Below, one piece after another: positions 36,270 to 48,652 of a DNA stretch of 64,000 bases (positions are counted from its first letter, which is position 1; the number at the start of each line of letters is the position of its first letter). The DNA lies in the NCBI RefSeq assembly GCF_000226115.1, contig NC_016462.1, positions 1,550,001 through 1,614,000 of the forward strand, written 5' to 3'. The DNA is from Thermothielavioides terrestris NRRL 8126 (taxonomy: Eukaryota > Ascomycota > Sordariomycetes > Sordariales > Chaetomiaceae). The notes beneath the pieces are model-generated. The model saw only the letters and a program-made list of their open reading frames with translations, did not search any database and was not told the origin of the DNA. Made by a program: the position numbers and the translations under genes.

Positions 36270-37477
36270 CTAGGGATAGGGGTTGCCCGTATCCATCGGC
36301 CAGTCGTCCTCGGTGATGCTCGACCAGAAGATCCAGACCAGGACGACCGACACGAGGGTGAAGAAGGTCTCGAAGAGCGCGCCATCGATCGCGCCCGAGG
36401 TGCCGTTGCAGATGTACGGGCTGACGACAAAATCGAAAACTTGGCCCGCCGCGAAGGCCACCGCAGCCGAGACCAGGTAGAGCATCGGCCTCGTCTCTCC
36501 AAGGATCCGCAGAACAAGGACCGATTCCAGTGCAAAGTAGAGCACAATCCATATTAACGGCAGGAGCAGGTACAGCACGTAGAGCGCGATGTTCCGGTTG
36601 GGGAGGTCGTAGCTGGAGTCCCAGAAGCCAGTGAAGGAGAAGCCGGTGTCGAGGGCGATGTAGCCGACGCCGATGAGGAAGATGAGCGCCGAACCGACGG
36701 TCAGGCCGACAGAGAGCGGCGTCCCGTCGTCCATCAGCTGGTAGCCGACAATGCCATTGAGGAACAGAATCCATGTGGTCGCCGCGATCGCGCCAATATG
36801 AATGGCGCTGAAAGCCTGCGAAGTGCGTTAGCTGGGGTCCGAACTAGGCTTGTCACCCACCCATTGGCCGTTGACTTACCAACCGCACTTTGGAGTTCAA
36901 CGGGAACTCTCCTACTGAGAAGATTTCACATATTGAAATGAGAAGGTACCCCAGTAAGAACGCTTGCATTTCCCTGCCAAAAGCTCGTCAGTCCGTAGCG
37001 AGGCAATGCAGATGCAGGCTCACACTGACCTCCGCCCGACAGCTGCCCGTTTTCTTTCTGAGCGATACAGCAGCACGCCGGTGACCAGGATAGCAATCCC
37101 GCAGAGTATTATGGAACCTGGAAGTTCGTCAGTCACAGAGCATTGAAGGAGGTCGGCGCGCAGCATCATTACGAACCCAGGTTGCCCAGGTGCCGGCCGC
37201 CGGACAGCGGAATGCCCGTCAACTGGCAACCCTGCCATGGCCCCGATTGGTCGTCTGTAATCGAAAGGAGCTGCAGACGTTCGTCAGCTGCCTGCCCGCA
37301 GTTGGGATGAGCGAGTTCCCCCTTCGGAGTAGGCCTACATTGCACACAGGGAGGGTTGCATCGCGACAGAAGTCCTATCCGACAATAGGATGATTAGCAC
37401 ACCCGGTAGCGCGGGCAAGATTCTGCATCACAGCCTGTGTCGCTCACATCGAAGTTGCCAAACTTTGTCGAACCCAT
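36270..37477 (-). CDS. Chs7-family (chitin synthase export chaperone-like) seven-TM protein
   Basis: Six minus-strand exons, 37477-37448, 37374-37339, 37270-37177, 37117-37030, 36973-36880 and 36815-36270, give 295 aa. All five introns (56-73 nt) have GT-AG ends and CTAAC/CTGAC/CTAAT-type branch sites, and phases agree at every join. The first two exons encode only 10 and 12 residues: MGSTKFGNFD, then DFCRDATLPVCN. That N-terminal form is characteristic of the Chs7 / 'chitin synthase III catalytic subunit' Pfam family. Seven hydrophobic helices follow, starting with SIILCGIAILVTGVLLY and ending with FTLVSVVLVWIFWSSITEDDWP. Canonical Chs7 helps chitin synthase leave the ER. This sequence differs from canonical Chs7 in its middle and may be a paralogue, so its cargo is uncertain. 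Confidence 0.88.
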
Positions 37478-40233
37478 TGTGTAATGTGGAGCCCGGCCGT
37501 GGCGGTAGTCTGTCTGTTCGAGCGACACGACCGAGATGCGGGTGGCGTGAGTTTGTGTGTGTGACTCGTGGGAGGAGATCGAATGCGGCGCCGCCCCGTC
37601 GGCAGAGCTTTGTTGAACTCTGTCTTCCCTTTTCCCTTCGGATGTCGCCCGTCACAGCTCCTCGCAGGCGACCATGCGCGGTCAAATGTCGGCCCAGGAC
37701 ACGTCAACGGGGTGGTTGGTGCTGGTGGAGAAATTTTGGGATGCACCAGGCGGCGGCCGTGCCTTGACCGCGATTCGGAACTCCACCTCTTTTATCTCGG
37801 ACAATGCCTTCTCAATGGGCGCGTGTTCATGCGCGCGAATGCAATGCGGCGCTGTAGATGGTGATTGAGGGAAATCGACTCGGTCTCCGGGGTGAGAAGC
37901 CGCGTTGTGCGGGACGATTGCTGCGGTGATGGCGAGGAAGCGAGCGCACGATCCGGGCCGGGGGCTTTGGCCAGAGCTCCGCAATATACAACTCAATGCC
38001 CCGGGAAAGGCTGGGCGCTGCAACTGAAAACTCCGCGAGCCCACTCTTCCGCCAGGAACGCAAGATGGGGCGCCCCGTTTTCGTGGCACGGAGAAGGACC
38101 CACACCCCGAGTCAACGACGGCATTGGCCACAAGGGCGGTGGCCACTTACCTGTCCGGAACCTTGCCCAGCCTTTTGCGAAATGACTGAGAGACTCGAAC
38201 CAACCAGCTTTGAATCAAACTCGGCTGGACGGGTAAGGTAGCATGGAACGGTTTCCTACCCCAGACTTGGAATGCTTTCAATCTCAGATGAGATGAGAGA
38301 TGGCACAGAGATGGCGGCCGTTTGGTCGGAAGGTTCGGTCGGCAGCGCCGAATACGGAATAACCAACAATGGGGTAACTAACCCGAAAAATTCTATATAT
38401 ATGTGGCGCTTCGCCTTGCTGGCTGGGCTATGCTCCGACGGCACGGCGGAGGCTGGGCGGGTGAGCGGCGACAGGGATTTGCCAGTCTCAAATGCCTCAG
38501 TCTCTTGTCGCATAAGGTCGCAGGAAGGAGGAGCCAGTTGGGCAAAGGAGGACGACTTTCCTTTGGATGAAACAGTCGTCCTTGTCCAACCCACAGTGAT
38601 TGCTGACTAACCATTCTGATGTACAGATACGTAAACGCAAACCCCATCGCCGCAGCTTGGCTGGCCTGTGGCAGCGCAGGCTGCTGTCAGCGCGAACTTG
38701 CAGTCCATGTGCGGAGGTCGCTCCTAGACGGAGTAATACGTCAAAATAAGAACGCTACCCGACTCCATGCATTCGGTCCAGGCACATCTCGCGTGAAGGC
38801 GGCAGGTGCCGTGATACCAGAGGTGAGTGCGCCCGTACCCGGGCATTTTTCCCGCGTTGGACGGGGCGCGCAAATCTTCTTTGATGGTCGAAGCCTCGAG
38901 GAAACTCTTCTCGCATGCATCCCTTACCACAGTACATAGACTACGGATTCTCAGTCACGGCCAATGGCGATCCGAGCTCGCATTCCCGTCGTGAGCGAGA
39001 CGGATGCCCCTACCCGGAATGAACATTCAACGTTGCTTTCAGCCCGTTCTTGAAAACTGAGACTCGCACCGAATAAACTCGGCAACCAACGGTGTTCGTG
39101 CCTGTCGACGTGAGCCATCTGAGGGACGGGGGTTGGACTGCAGGGGCCCGAAGACAGAGCGGCAGGCTTCCGCTCTGCGCGATTGCTGGAGCAAAACCCC
39201 CGAAAGGCGCTCGTAACTGCCTGGTGTTTGCCCTCTTGATGACGTTCAATGTTCACCGGTCTCTTCGGCCGAGGTAACGTTAAGGTTGGCCCTACGGAGG
39301 GCTCAATCGTGCTGCTAGGCAAGGCGCCCTTTGAGAACAACATCCGAATAGCAAGAGAAAGACCGGAGGGCTGGGGCTGAAGTCGCTGTGTTACCGACTC
39401 TCCAGTTCCTTGTGGAACGCTGAGTCTCGACCGCTGTCGGCTCCTGAGGGCGGCGCAGATGGCTCAGCCCGGTTGGAGACTGGAGGTTGGAGCCATTTCA
39501 GCGCGATCGCTAACGTCAGCCCGGATCAACGAAGGCGACGGTTTGGCAACATCAGATCTCGCGTATCTGGTAAATCTAGGATCTTGCTGGATCGCGAACG
39601 CCACCGTCGACGAGGCGGTCATTTTGTCGTCGTGAGCCCCGGAACGCCCCGCTTTTAAGAAGGCCGAAAGTTCTCGTGCGCCACAACTTGTTTCATTTCT
39701 TGCCGTCGTCTGCGCCCGGAACGCCATGTGGCCCCTCGTCCGTACTTTGAGCCGATCCCCGGTTTTCGGGCTCATCTTCGTTCTGGTGACCAGCGCCACT
39801 CTGCAGAATCGAGTCCACACTGCGCACAGCGCGTGACACGCTTGTGGAGTTAGCCATCCTGTGCGTCCTGAAAAAGGGGCAGGAGAGCTGAATGGCTGCC
39901 AGCGGTAACTCAGGGTTTTGATGTGCCGTCTTGCCGAGTTCCGTAAGTGATTGACAGTGATGAGCATCTGACGGGACCACTTGGCACGCCGCTGGAGGCA
40001 GCAGGAAGGCAGCAGCAATCGGAAAGTTGGATGTGAACAGGGGTCGTCCCCAGAATTAGTGGGGCTGCGGCCCTGCGGGCTTGGCAGCCACGGGGGCGGG
40101 CACTTTGCGGCCGGCGCGGTGCCTGTCCAGCTGCCGACTTCGACCCTTTCCTCTCACGAGACCACAAGACCCGGAAGACCCGACACTCGGCTTGACACCT
40201 GCGCGCGGCGACTACTTCCGTCACTGCTGACCG
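37478..40233. other. Intergenic region left of the sugar transporter
   Basis: No supported gene in about 2.8 kb. The frames seen are short or overlap both strands without family resemblance. The last few hundred bases should contain the transporter promoter and leader. Confidence 0.5.
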
Positions 40234-42835
40234 ATGCGTCCCTCTCTTTCGGAGCCCGTCGGACTCACACCCCGCCTGCCGGTTTCCCCAGTCCCCTCCG
40301 CAATCAACACCTCCGTACATCTGCACTCGCCGCGGACGAGGGCTGCTGCCGAACAGCCCCATTTCCTCCAAGATTCCGGTCCCCAATCCGAGCCGTCTCC
40401 CTTCCAACATTCCCCTCCGAACACTTCCCTCTCCCTACGAGAGGCGCTCCGAGCACGATCGAGAGCAGTCGTCCAGGTTGCTTCCCTCACAACGGCACGG
40501 CCACCCCGTCGACGAACCGGGTTCCTCCCCATCGGAGGACGGATCAGACGAGTCTTCTTGGACCGACACGGGTGACATCGCCGAGCAACTCGCCGAAGAA
40601 GACCCGTTGCGCCAGCGGCTGGACGAGACCCTCGACGGCGAGAACGACAAGATTCTCGCGGGCGTTGTCAGGCGCCACCCCAAGCACAAGAACCACCGCC
40701 ACCAGAAGCGCGTGCGGTACCGCGAGCCGCCTTCGTCATCCTCGAGCAGCCGGTCCGCCTCGCGGCACGCTGGCGCCACCATCAGCAAAGAGGCCATCCA
40801 AATCCCCGCCGTCGCTCCTCCCAAGCCTTCCCAGGCGGAGCGCCTGCTAGCGGTCATCATGACGGGCGGCACAAGCCCCATCCACGGCCTGACCGGCAAG
40901 CCGTTACTGTTGGTCTCGCTCGGCGACATGTGCTTGCTGCGTTTGCTTGCTGACTGACACTCCGTGGCAGGTACTTTACATCAATTTTTGTATCATTAGG
41001 TGTATTTCTTTTCGGATATGACCAGGGCGTCATGTCGGGCATTCTCATGTAACGTCTACAACCCACCAGCACGCCGCGTCTCGCGCCCGCTAACTTCTGT
41101 CTGTGCAGTGGTGATTATTTCAGAGCGTATTTCCATGATCCGTCGCCGGTCCAGATCGCGACCATGGTCGCCATCCTTGAGATCGGCGCTCTCGTCTCTT
41201 CTCTCATGGTCGGCAGGATCGGCGACCTCATCGGCCGGAGAAGAACCATTTTCTACGGGTCCTGCGTGTTCGTCGTCGGCGGCGCCCTGCAAACGTTCGC
41301 GAGGACCATGGCCATGATGATGGCGGGCAGGGTGCTGGCCGGCCTGGGCGTCGGCATGCTCTCGACCATCGTCCCCGTCTACCAGTCCGAGATTTCGCCG
41401 CCCCATAACCGGGGCCAGCTCGCCTGTATCGAGTTCACGGGGAACATTATCGGATACGCCACCTCTGTTTGGGTGGACTACTTGTGCGGCTTCATCGAAG
41501 GCGACTTCTCCTGGCGCCTGCCCCTGCTGATGCAGTGCATTATGGGCTCGCTGCTTGCTCTGGGAAGCTTGATCATTGTGGAGTCGCCCAGGTGCGTATT
41601 GCCCCTGCGGCTGGGTTGTTTACTTGCTAACCAAGCATTCTCAGATGGCTCCTGGACAACGACCACGACGAGGAGGGCATCGTGGTCATTGCGAACCTGT
41701 ACGGCGGCGGCGACATCCACAACCCCCGTGCTCGCGATGAGTTCCGCGAGATCAAGATGAACGTCCTCATGCATCGGCAGGAAGGCGAGCGCACTTACAG
41801 CGAGATGTTCAAGCGGTACGGCAGGCGAGTCTTCATCGCCATGTCGGCGCAGGCGCTGGCCCAGCTGAACGGGATCAATGTCATCTCGTACTACGCGCCT
41901 TACGTCTTCGAGAAGGCCGGGTGGGCTGGTCATGACGCCGTGCTGATGGCCGGCATCAACGGCGTCATCTATGTCTTGTCGACCATTCCCCCGTGGTACG
42001 TCGTAGACCGGTGGGGCCGGCGGCCGATCCTGCTGTCCGGAGCTGTCGCCATGGTGGCTGCCCTGTCGCTGATCTCGTACGTCCTCTACCTCGATATTCC
42101 GTCTTCGCCGAAGTTGATGGTTATCCTCGTCGTAATCTACAACGCCGCGTTCGGGTATTCGTGGGGCCCGGTGCCCTGGCTCTACCCGCCCGAGATCCTG
42201 CCGCTCAAGATCCGGTCCAAGGGCGCCAGTCTGTCGACGGCCACCAACTGGGCCTTCAACTGGCTAGTGGGCGAGATGACGCCCATCCTGCAGGAGTGGA
42301 TTGCCTGGAGGCTTTATCTTTTGCATGCCTTCTTCTGCGCCGTCAGCTTCGTAGTCGGTATGTCTTTCCTTCCCCTCGCTCCAGTCCAAAACGGTATCAA
42401 AGCTAACAAAACTTCCACGCAGTATACTTCCTCTATCCGGAAACATGCGGCGTCCGCCTAGAAGACATGGACGCCCTCTTTGGCGACTCCACCCGCGCCC
42501 TCGGCACCCCAGCCTCGTCCAACACGCCGGCCCTGCGCGCCGAGTCGGACGCCCTCCTGCGGCCTGCGTCACCCGTCGCGCCGCTCGATGCCCGGAGCTG
42601 GTCGCCCAGGAGAGGGTTTAGCCCTGCGGGCACGACGTCGGCCGCCGCCGCCATCCCCGGGCTGGATATCAACCCGCCTGATGATGTCGAGGCGGACGGG
42701 AAGCCACGCGACGGAGGCGGCGCGCGGCGTGGTGCGTCAGGAGGTGGGCTTGGTGGCTTTATTTCGAGGATCATGGGCCGCGGAGGGTCGAGTAGAGGAG
42801 CGCAGTATGCGCCGATTGGTCAAGGAGAGGAGTGA
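40234..42835 (+). CDS. MFS sugar transporter with long N-terminal extension
   Basis: Firm exons are 40373-40908, 40971-41048, 41109-41591, 41645-42357 and 42423-42835. Introns of 62, 60, 53 and 65 nt have CTGAC/CTAAC branch sites and correct phases. The transporter core has the sugar-porter signatures GRIGDLIGRRRT, GRVLAGLGVGMLSTIVPVYQ, VESPRWLL, QLNGINVISYYAPYVF, DRWGRRP and FLYPETCGVRLEDMDALFGD, with about twelve helices. It should be a plasma-membrane proton-coupled sugar permease; the substrate is unknown. About 170 polar residues precede the first helix, with acidic and Ser-rich stretches before PIHGLTGKPLLYFTSIF. The start is unresolved: the exon-1 frame is open back to 40196 without an ATG. 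An ATG at 40234 spliced from 40281 to 40373 (weak donor GTTTCC) is my best guess and would give 756 aa. Confidence 0.85.
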
Positions 42836-43427
42836 TTGTATCGTTGGAGTATTTAGACGCGGGGTGGAAGCGGGTTTGGTTTTGGGTAGCCGAGGGCCTG
42901 GGTACTCGGCAGGTGCACATAGATGGCGCGGGATGGCTTGTCTGCCGCTTGGGTCGGCAGACGGCCGGACAAAGTGCTTGCATTTCGATTTTGGGCCGTA
43001 ACTTGGGTTGGCTGCATAGATGTTTGCTGGCCACAAGGCGATCGTGGCTTTTGATTCTTTTCCCGTCACGGGCGGAGCATCCAATGGGAGATTGCATTAT
43101 CCCTTTTCACACACACTACGGAATACACAAGAACCCCTGACCTATGTAGATCCACGGATGTCATTACAACAACATAAGACTCAAGGCTTGAAATTAGCAT
43201 AGCATATAAATAATTCGGAATGATACTTCATCACGTCTTCACAGCTTGGGCCTGACATGCAGAAGATGTGAGTGTCGGCGAGGTGGTCCGTGCGACATCT
43301 GGCCCAACGTAAGAGCAAATCTGGTCTCCCAAACTCGGTCAACTTGACGGAGTGCTCCGTACATAACGACACGGCAACAACTCGAGAACCCAGCGCACCA
43401 CAACACCACACGAATTCAACGCCCGCA
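42836..43427. other. Intergenic between the transporter and the LYR-like gene
   Basis: About 590 bp with no gene supported. It holds the transporter 3' UTR and the promoter of the short gene starting at 43428. Confidence 0.5.
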
Positions 43428-43959
43428 ATGTCCAACCTCGAGATCATCCACGCCTACCGGAAGCTCCTCCGCGCGGCCCTGCGCGCGGTGCAGTTCTCGC
43501 AGCCGTCGCGGTCGACGGTGACGGCGGCGCTGCGCGAGGGCTTCCGCGACACGCGGGCGGCGGGGGGCGCGGGCTTCGACGCGGAGCGCGTGCGGCGCAC
43601 CGTCTGGTTCCTCAACGCGGCGGCGCAGCGCCGCGGGCTGGAGCACCGCATCCTCAAGAACCTGTGCCGCGTGCGCTGGGAGCGCGCGCGCGAGGCGAGC
43701 AAGACGCCCTGGCGCGTCACGGTGCGCGAGGAGCAGCTCCGGAAGGAGGGGAAGAGGAAGGCCAGGTGAGTTCTTTTTCACCTATTTTGTTCCCCGCCTT
43801 TTGGGGGGGAAGGGTGGTTGGAATGTTGACGGGGGCTAATGATGATGGGATGGGGGTTGCGGGAAAAGGGACCCGGATGTCATCAGTGGCACGCAGTATC
43901 AGCATTATGACCTGACCATTGCCATGCTCAATGACACGATGGGGTTGTGTCTGAGATGA
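43428..43959 (+). CDS. Small LYR-like (Complex1_LYR/DUF1763-type) protein
   Basis: Exons 43428-43765 and 43887-43959 are separated by a 121-nt intron (donor GTGAGT, branch GCTAAT, acceptor ATCAG) and give 136 aa. Without splicing, the frame stops two codons later (KRKAR). Splicing adds a sensible tail, SGTQYQHYDLTIAMLNDTMG. The N-terminus NLEIIHAYRKLLRAALRAVQ has the amphipathic helix and Y-R pair of LYR-motif proteins. These usually act in mitochondria in Fe-S transfer or respiratory-complex assembly. I recall similar fungal proteins under DUF1763, but this is from memory and unchecked. The body is Arg- and Ala-rich. A mitochondrial role is inferred only. Confidence 0.75.
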
Positions 43960-45819
43960 TGGCTGCATTGCAGATTGTCATCCTGGCCTTGCCTGCCGGT
44001 ACCGCGTGACGGCTCCCGCAAACGGTCCCTAAGTGCGGGCGCCCAATGTGGCGTGCCCCCGCCGAGAAGAAGCATTTCCTGGTGCAGGGTTCGACAGCGC
44101 TGAATCAGCAACTGCTTCCGCTCTGCAGCTGGCACCGCGGCACCAACAACTGCTTCTGCCCTGCAGCTAGCTGATGGTGCCGCTGAGAGCCGAGCCGGTA
44201 CGGTTGGCTGCGGCAAATGCTCACGAGACTGCGAGCTGCGATGCCAAGTTAAGGACAGCTCGCTGCTGCGGTCGTCGGTTTGATAGTGTGAAGGCCACAG
44301 CAGTCCCCGGGCAATCCAAGTAGCGAGGGACTCACTCCAGACACTGAAACCAGGAATACTGCACTTGGCCAGTCGTCTGCATCAGATCTACATGCAGATC
44401 TTCGGCTATAAGGCCGAGGTCAATCAGGACGTTTAGGTGGAAGTTGGATAGAGGCTGGTGGGGGTGAGGGGCCGGCAGTGCGCCCACTTGGGGTTGGCAT
44501 CTTGCACTTTCCGGCATTCTTCGGGATGGATGCACTGGCGTAGGATATCTAGCCGCACCATAGCTCGCAGCTAAATGGGAATTGATCAATTGGTGACTTC
44601 AGGAGTGTTCATTGCACTGGGCGAGACACAATCACAGGGCGAGGTGGCGGTCGCAGCGGACTGTGAGCGGGCCTCCGCAGCAACGCTGCAGGAGCTGCCT
44701 TTCGACCACCACCCCATCAGGCAGGCGGTGCAGCAATGACGTTACCCCTGCACGACTTGCTGGCTCCAAAACGAAGACATTATTCACTGCCGTCGACGAT
44801 CCAAAATCCCCTCTCGCCCGCGCAACGGCGGCAGAACCGTGCCGTGATTTTCCATCTCGAGCAGTCTCCTACTGCTGCCAGTCCCACTGCGACTTGTTCT
44901 TGTTGCCCAGTTTCAGGTCGTCTGTGACTCGACCGCAGGGGTCGAGTCGGAACAACCCGCCGTGGTCGCTGGGCCCGCGCTAGTGGGCTGGGAGCATCTG
45001 GACCCGCGCATGGGTGGAGAGACACTGTGTGTGTGTGTGCGCACTGCTCTCGACTGCTGCTTGCTGCTTGCTTGCTTCTGAGTGCCGAGTGCTGAGTTGA
45101 GCCTGGACCAATGACTAACTAACCAACTACACTAGTGCAGATCAAGCCAGCCGGCGAGTCAAGAGCTGCTTCTTTGTGTAGCGACCCCGCAGTCGATCTA
45201 CGCCAACCACGCCATCACCACCTCGGGCCAAGCTGCAATTGACGGTCGCACAACCCTCTCTTGCGTTGATACTTAGTCTCCGCCGTTGATCAACCAGCCA
45301 ATTGAACGCCCGACCCACGAGGGGCCCCAAGGGCATCCCCATCGACGCATACCCATCCGCCCCTCCCCTTCGAACCGTTGCGCCTTCTATAGAACGAACC
45401 AACCATCGAAGTCCCCTCCCTCTCTCTTTCCCCGAGACCCCATCGTTCGTTACTGCAGTCGAACCTCGCATAAACACAACGGGGATCCTCCCGACCACAC
45501 AGGCGGGGGTTCTTATGGACTCTCACCCGCTGGCAAGAGGCCCTTTCGCGACCGTACTGCTGAGGACTCTGGTCTCGGTTCGCCACCGAGGCCACTGTCT
45601 GTTGGCTGACGGCTGCTCCGAGAGAGGTGCCCGCGCCGCGACCTGCGAGACGAGTTAAAGACGGAGAGACGGAAAGTGCTACACGACCCAGCTCAAAAAA
45701 GCCAAGAAGAAGGAACAGAACTCGGAGGAGCTATTATACCTGCTGAGCTCCGGTCCGCGACCCACGACGACAGCCATTATCCCGCCCTGCTGCAAAATGG
45801 TCACCCTCCGATTCCGATC
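43960..45819. other. Intergenic region upstream of the mitochondrial carrier
   Basis: No gene is supported. The final 150 bases in the carrier frame are open but lack an ATG before 45820, so they are treated as leader. A short TGTGTGTG run lies near 45028. Confidence 0.5.
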
Positions 45820-47413
45820 ATGCCGGACTCTTCTTCGGACTCGTCGCAACAGAACAACGGCCAGCAGCAGCAGTCACAGCAGCGCCAGCGCCAGCGCCAG
45901 CATCAGGAACGGTCGCAGCAAGGACACAGCAAGCCACAGGAACGCGCTCGTAGCAGGACCGTGAAACCCAATATCGAGGAGGAGGACATCTGCCCGGACC
46001 CACGCCTCGCCACGGCGGCGGCGGCGGCGGCAGCCTTGAACCGCAGTTCCTCGGCCGTAGCCAGCCGCACCAGCGACAATGCTGTCGCGAGCTACCAGCG
46101 GCTCATTAAGCACTACCGCGTCGAGGTGGCCGCCTCGGCGTCGAGCGTGCTGTCCACCCTCACCACGTTCCCGCTTGATAGCGTCAAGACAAGGATGCAG
46201 ACCTACCGCTATGCTGGATTCCTGGACTGTGTGAAGCGCACGTACCAGACGGAGCATTTCCGGGGTTTCTTTCGAGGCAAGGCCCCAACGCGTCGAATCC
46301 GGAGACGGCGATAGCAAGGGAACACCTGAGGCGGGTGTCGCTGACCTGCGCTGTAGGTGTAACGGCTCCTATGGCGAGCATTACTCTCGTGCGCACCGTC
46401 TCTTTCTCCATCTACCAGCGATCCAAGTACGTGTACTGCGACTGGGTCAAGCGCAATTTTGGCTACGACGTCATGGCCCATGTCACCCGGAGCGGGTCGT
46501 ACCCAAATCTCTGGTCGGTCGCGACGTTTGGGGCTGCGGGGGCAACCGCCGGGTGCTGTATCACGGCCATCGCGTGTAAGTTGGCGCTCGAATGGGCTCG
46601 GGCGAGGAAACGGGGGTTTGGCAGCCCGAGCAGATCCTGACGCGGGCAATCTGCAGGTCCCTTCGAGTTGACCAAACTCAGCGCCCAAGTGTCTGTGTTG
46701 CTGGCCGACAAGAAGAACTGTCCGAAGCCCGAGAGCCATGCGATTGCCGCGAGTTATCAAAATAAGGGCACGTTCAAGACGCTTCGCAACATTGTCAAGC
46801 ACAGGGGCTTGGGGGGCTTGTACACCGGGTTCAGGTTACATCTGAGTACGTTGCCCCCCACCTCCTCCCCCTTTTTCCCACGTCAACAAGAAGCTTGGCG
46901 CAGCTGACGCTCCCCTCCTTCCCCCCCCACGCTCCCCTAGTGCGCGACACGCTCGGCACAGCAACCTACTTCATGACGTACGAAAGCAGCAAGCAGCTGC
47001 TGACCACCTTCGGCGGCCACGGCACCCACTCCAATCCGCTCGCGGTGCTGGTGGCAGGCGGCCTGTGCGGCATCGTCTCGTGGGCCCTGATCTGTGAGTC
47101 CCCTACCGCTCGCTCTCAACCTCACCCACGACCTCCCCATTCTATTTCTTGTGACTCCATATCTCTTCGAGGCTAATAGGTGACCCCCCTCCCTTCTCCA
47201 GACCCGGTCGACTCGGCCAAGTCGATCTACCAGCGCAACTCGCTCATGTACTCCAAGGGCCAGAAGGTCGAGCCCGTCAAGATCCACTTCTTCTCGCGCA
47301 ACATGTACCGCGGCCTCGGCGTGTCCATGGGCCGCTCGTGCGCCGTCAACGCCGTCTTCTTCTCGTCGTTTGAGTTCCTCAAGAAGCGCATCAAGTCGTG
47401 GGATGACAAGTAG
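45820..47413 (+). CDS. Mitochondrial carrier family (SLC25) protein with a GC-AG intron
   Basis: Five exons, 45820-46276, 46357-46575, 46657-46845, 46941-47093 and 47202-47413, give 409 aa. The three carrier repeats each show a Px[D/E]xxK-type signature: PLDSVKTRMQ (about residue 118), PFELTKL (about 227) and PVDSAKS (about 341). This predicts a six-helix inner-membrane transporter; the substrate is not evident. Intron 1 (46277-46356) has donor CGAG/GCAAGG, a GC donor, with branch GCTGAC and acceptor TGTAG. The join gives FRGFFRG-VTAPMASITLVRT, the expected carrier sequence. The other introns are GT-AG (81, 95 and 108 nt). The first about 100 residues are a Gln/Arg-rich and then Ala-rich extension absent from minimal carriers. 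The start at 45820 is the only in-frame ATG before the conserved part. Confidence 0.9.
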
Positions 47414-48652
47414 CCTTCGGCCTGTTCTTTTCTTCTTCTCTAGTTCTTCGGTGCCATATTTTCTTCTTCTTCTCTGTTGTTTCTTTCTCCTCAAAGCTGG
47501 TCGGTTGCTTCTTTCGTGGGTTTGTTTCATGGCTGTTTTACTCCGCCTTTGCTGTGCAACCGAATCGACTTTTTCCTCTTTGTGTTTTGGGGTTTGGTGT
47601 TAGTTATGCGGTTTACTTGTCCTGAGGTGGGTAGGACAACCCATCTACCTTGGCCTAGGGTGGCTAGCTAGTTAGCTATCCCGGAGCGAAATCTGTATAA
47701 AAATTGGGCGGCTGAGCTGAGCTCGGCTGGGCTGGGGCTGGGCTTGGGCTGGGCCGGGCTAGTCGGACTGGCTGGCTGGCTGGTGCATACAAACGGGATT
47801 GTTCACACGTCGGTGTTCTACATACAAAGTTGCTGGATGCATGGGCCGTTGGCTTGGGAGCAGATATCTACGTTGGGGGTGCTGCAGAAAGGGGTCACAC
47901 CTGCATGGCGGTCTTTATTACTGAGTCATCAATTCATTGGCGAGGGGACGGTTGCTGGGCGTTTTTTGTCTTCTTCCTACTCTGAAACTGGATTGGGCAG
48001 GGCTTGACTGGGACTGGACGGGTGGGCGTCAGTCTCTGCATTCGCATGAAGCGGGATGGGCTGCTATGTGGCGCTGTGCTGGGATACTGGAGGTAGAGCT
48101 CGTGAGCTTCATATAGGGCAACCAAGGCGAGTCGTATGTAACTTTTGGGCCGAATCGATGCTTCGTCTCATTAACGGGACGTTGCCACCGCCGCAATACC
48201 AGAGTGATGCTCCTGCATGGTGCTCTGTTTGAACGTGTCCACATTCGGAAGCACATGGGCGACTTACACCGCGGGCAACGCTGCTTCTGATTGGCTGATA
48301 GTTATACAGCAAAACAGAAAGGGAGAGAGGCGGGGGGAACAGGAGGCATAAAGAGAAATAAGGGAAAAAAAAGCATACAGAAACGGAAGAGAAGGGGCAA
48401 AAGAAGCAATTGATCCATTCCAAAAAAGAATGAAGCGATGGAAGAGAAGAGGTGGCTCAGGACAAAGTTGACGAGATGGAGCACGGAGGGGCGCCGAAGA
48501 AAACCCTAACCCTGGGGAGAGTCCTCGAATCCAATAATTCTCTCCCTCCCAAAATCTCAAAGCGGTTTTCATGATTTTCACACCTCTCACAGTGCGCTGC
48601 CTGTACATGATGGGGTTTCACATGTTTTCGCGACCACTCTCCCCATGACACC
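47414..48652. other. Intergenic between carrier and RIX7, with a GGGCT repeat
   Basis: No gene is supported. T-rich sequence after 47414 looks like the carrier 3' UTR. A GGGCT/GGCTGG simple repeat lies at 47705-47785. Confidence 0.5.
47705..47785. repeat. GGGCT / GGCTGG simple repeat
   Basis: An imperfect tandem of GCTGA, GGGCT and GGCTGG units, similar in kind to the one at 27606-27648. Intergenic. Confidence 0.8.

Noticed and set aside
39464..40018. A 184-codon minus-strand frame upstream of the transporter
   Set aside because: No family resemblance, and competing frames lie on both strands. It is treated as chance.
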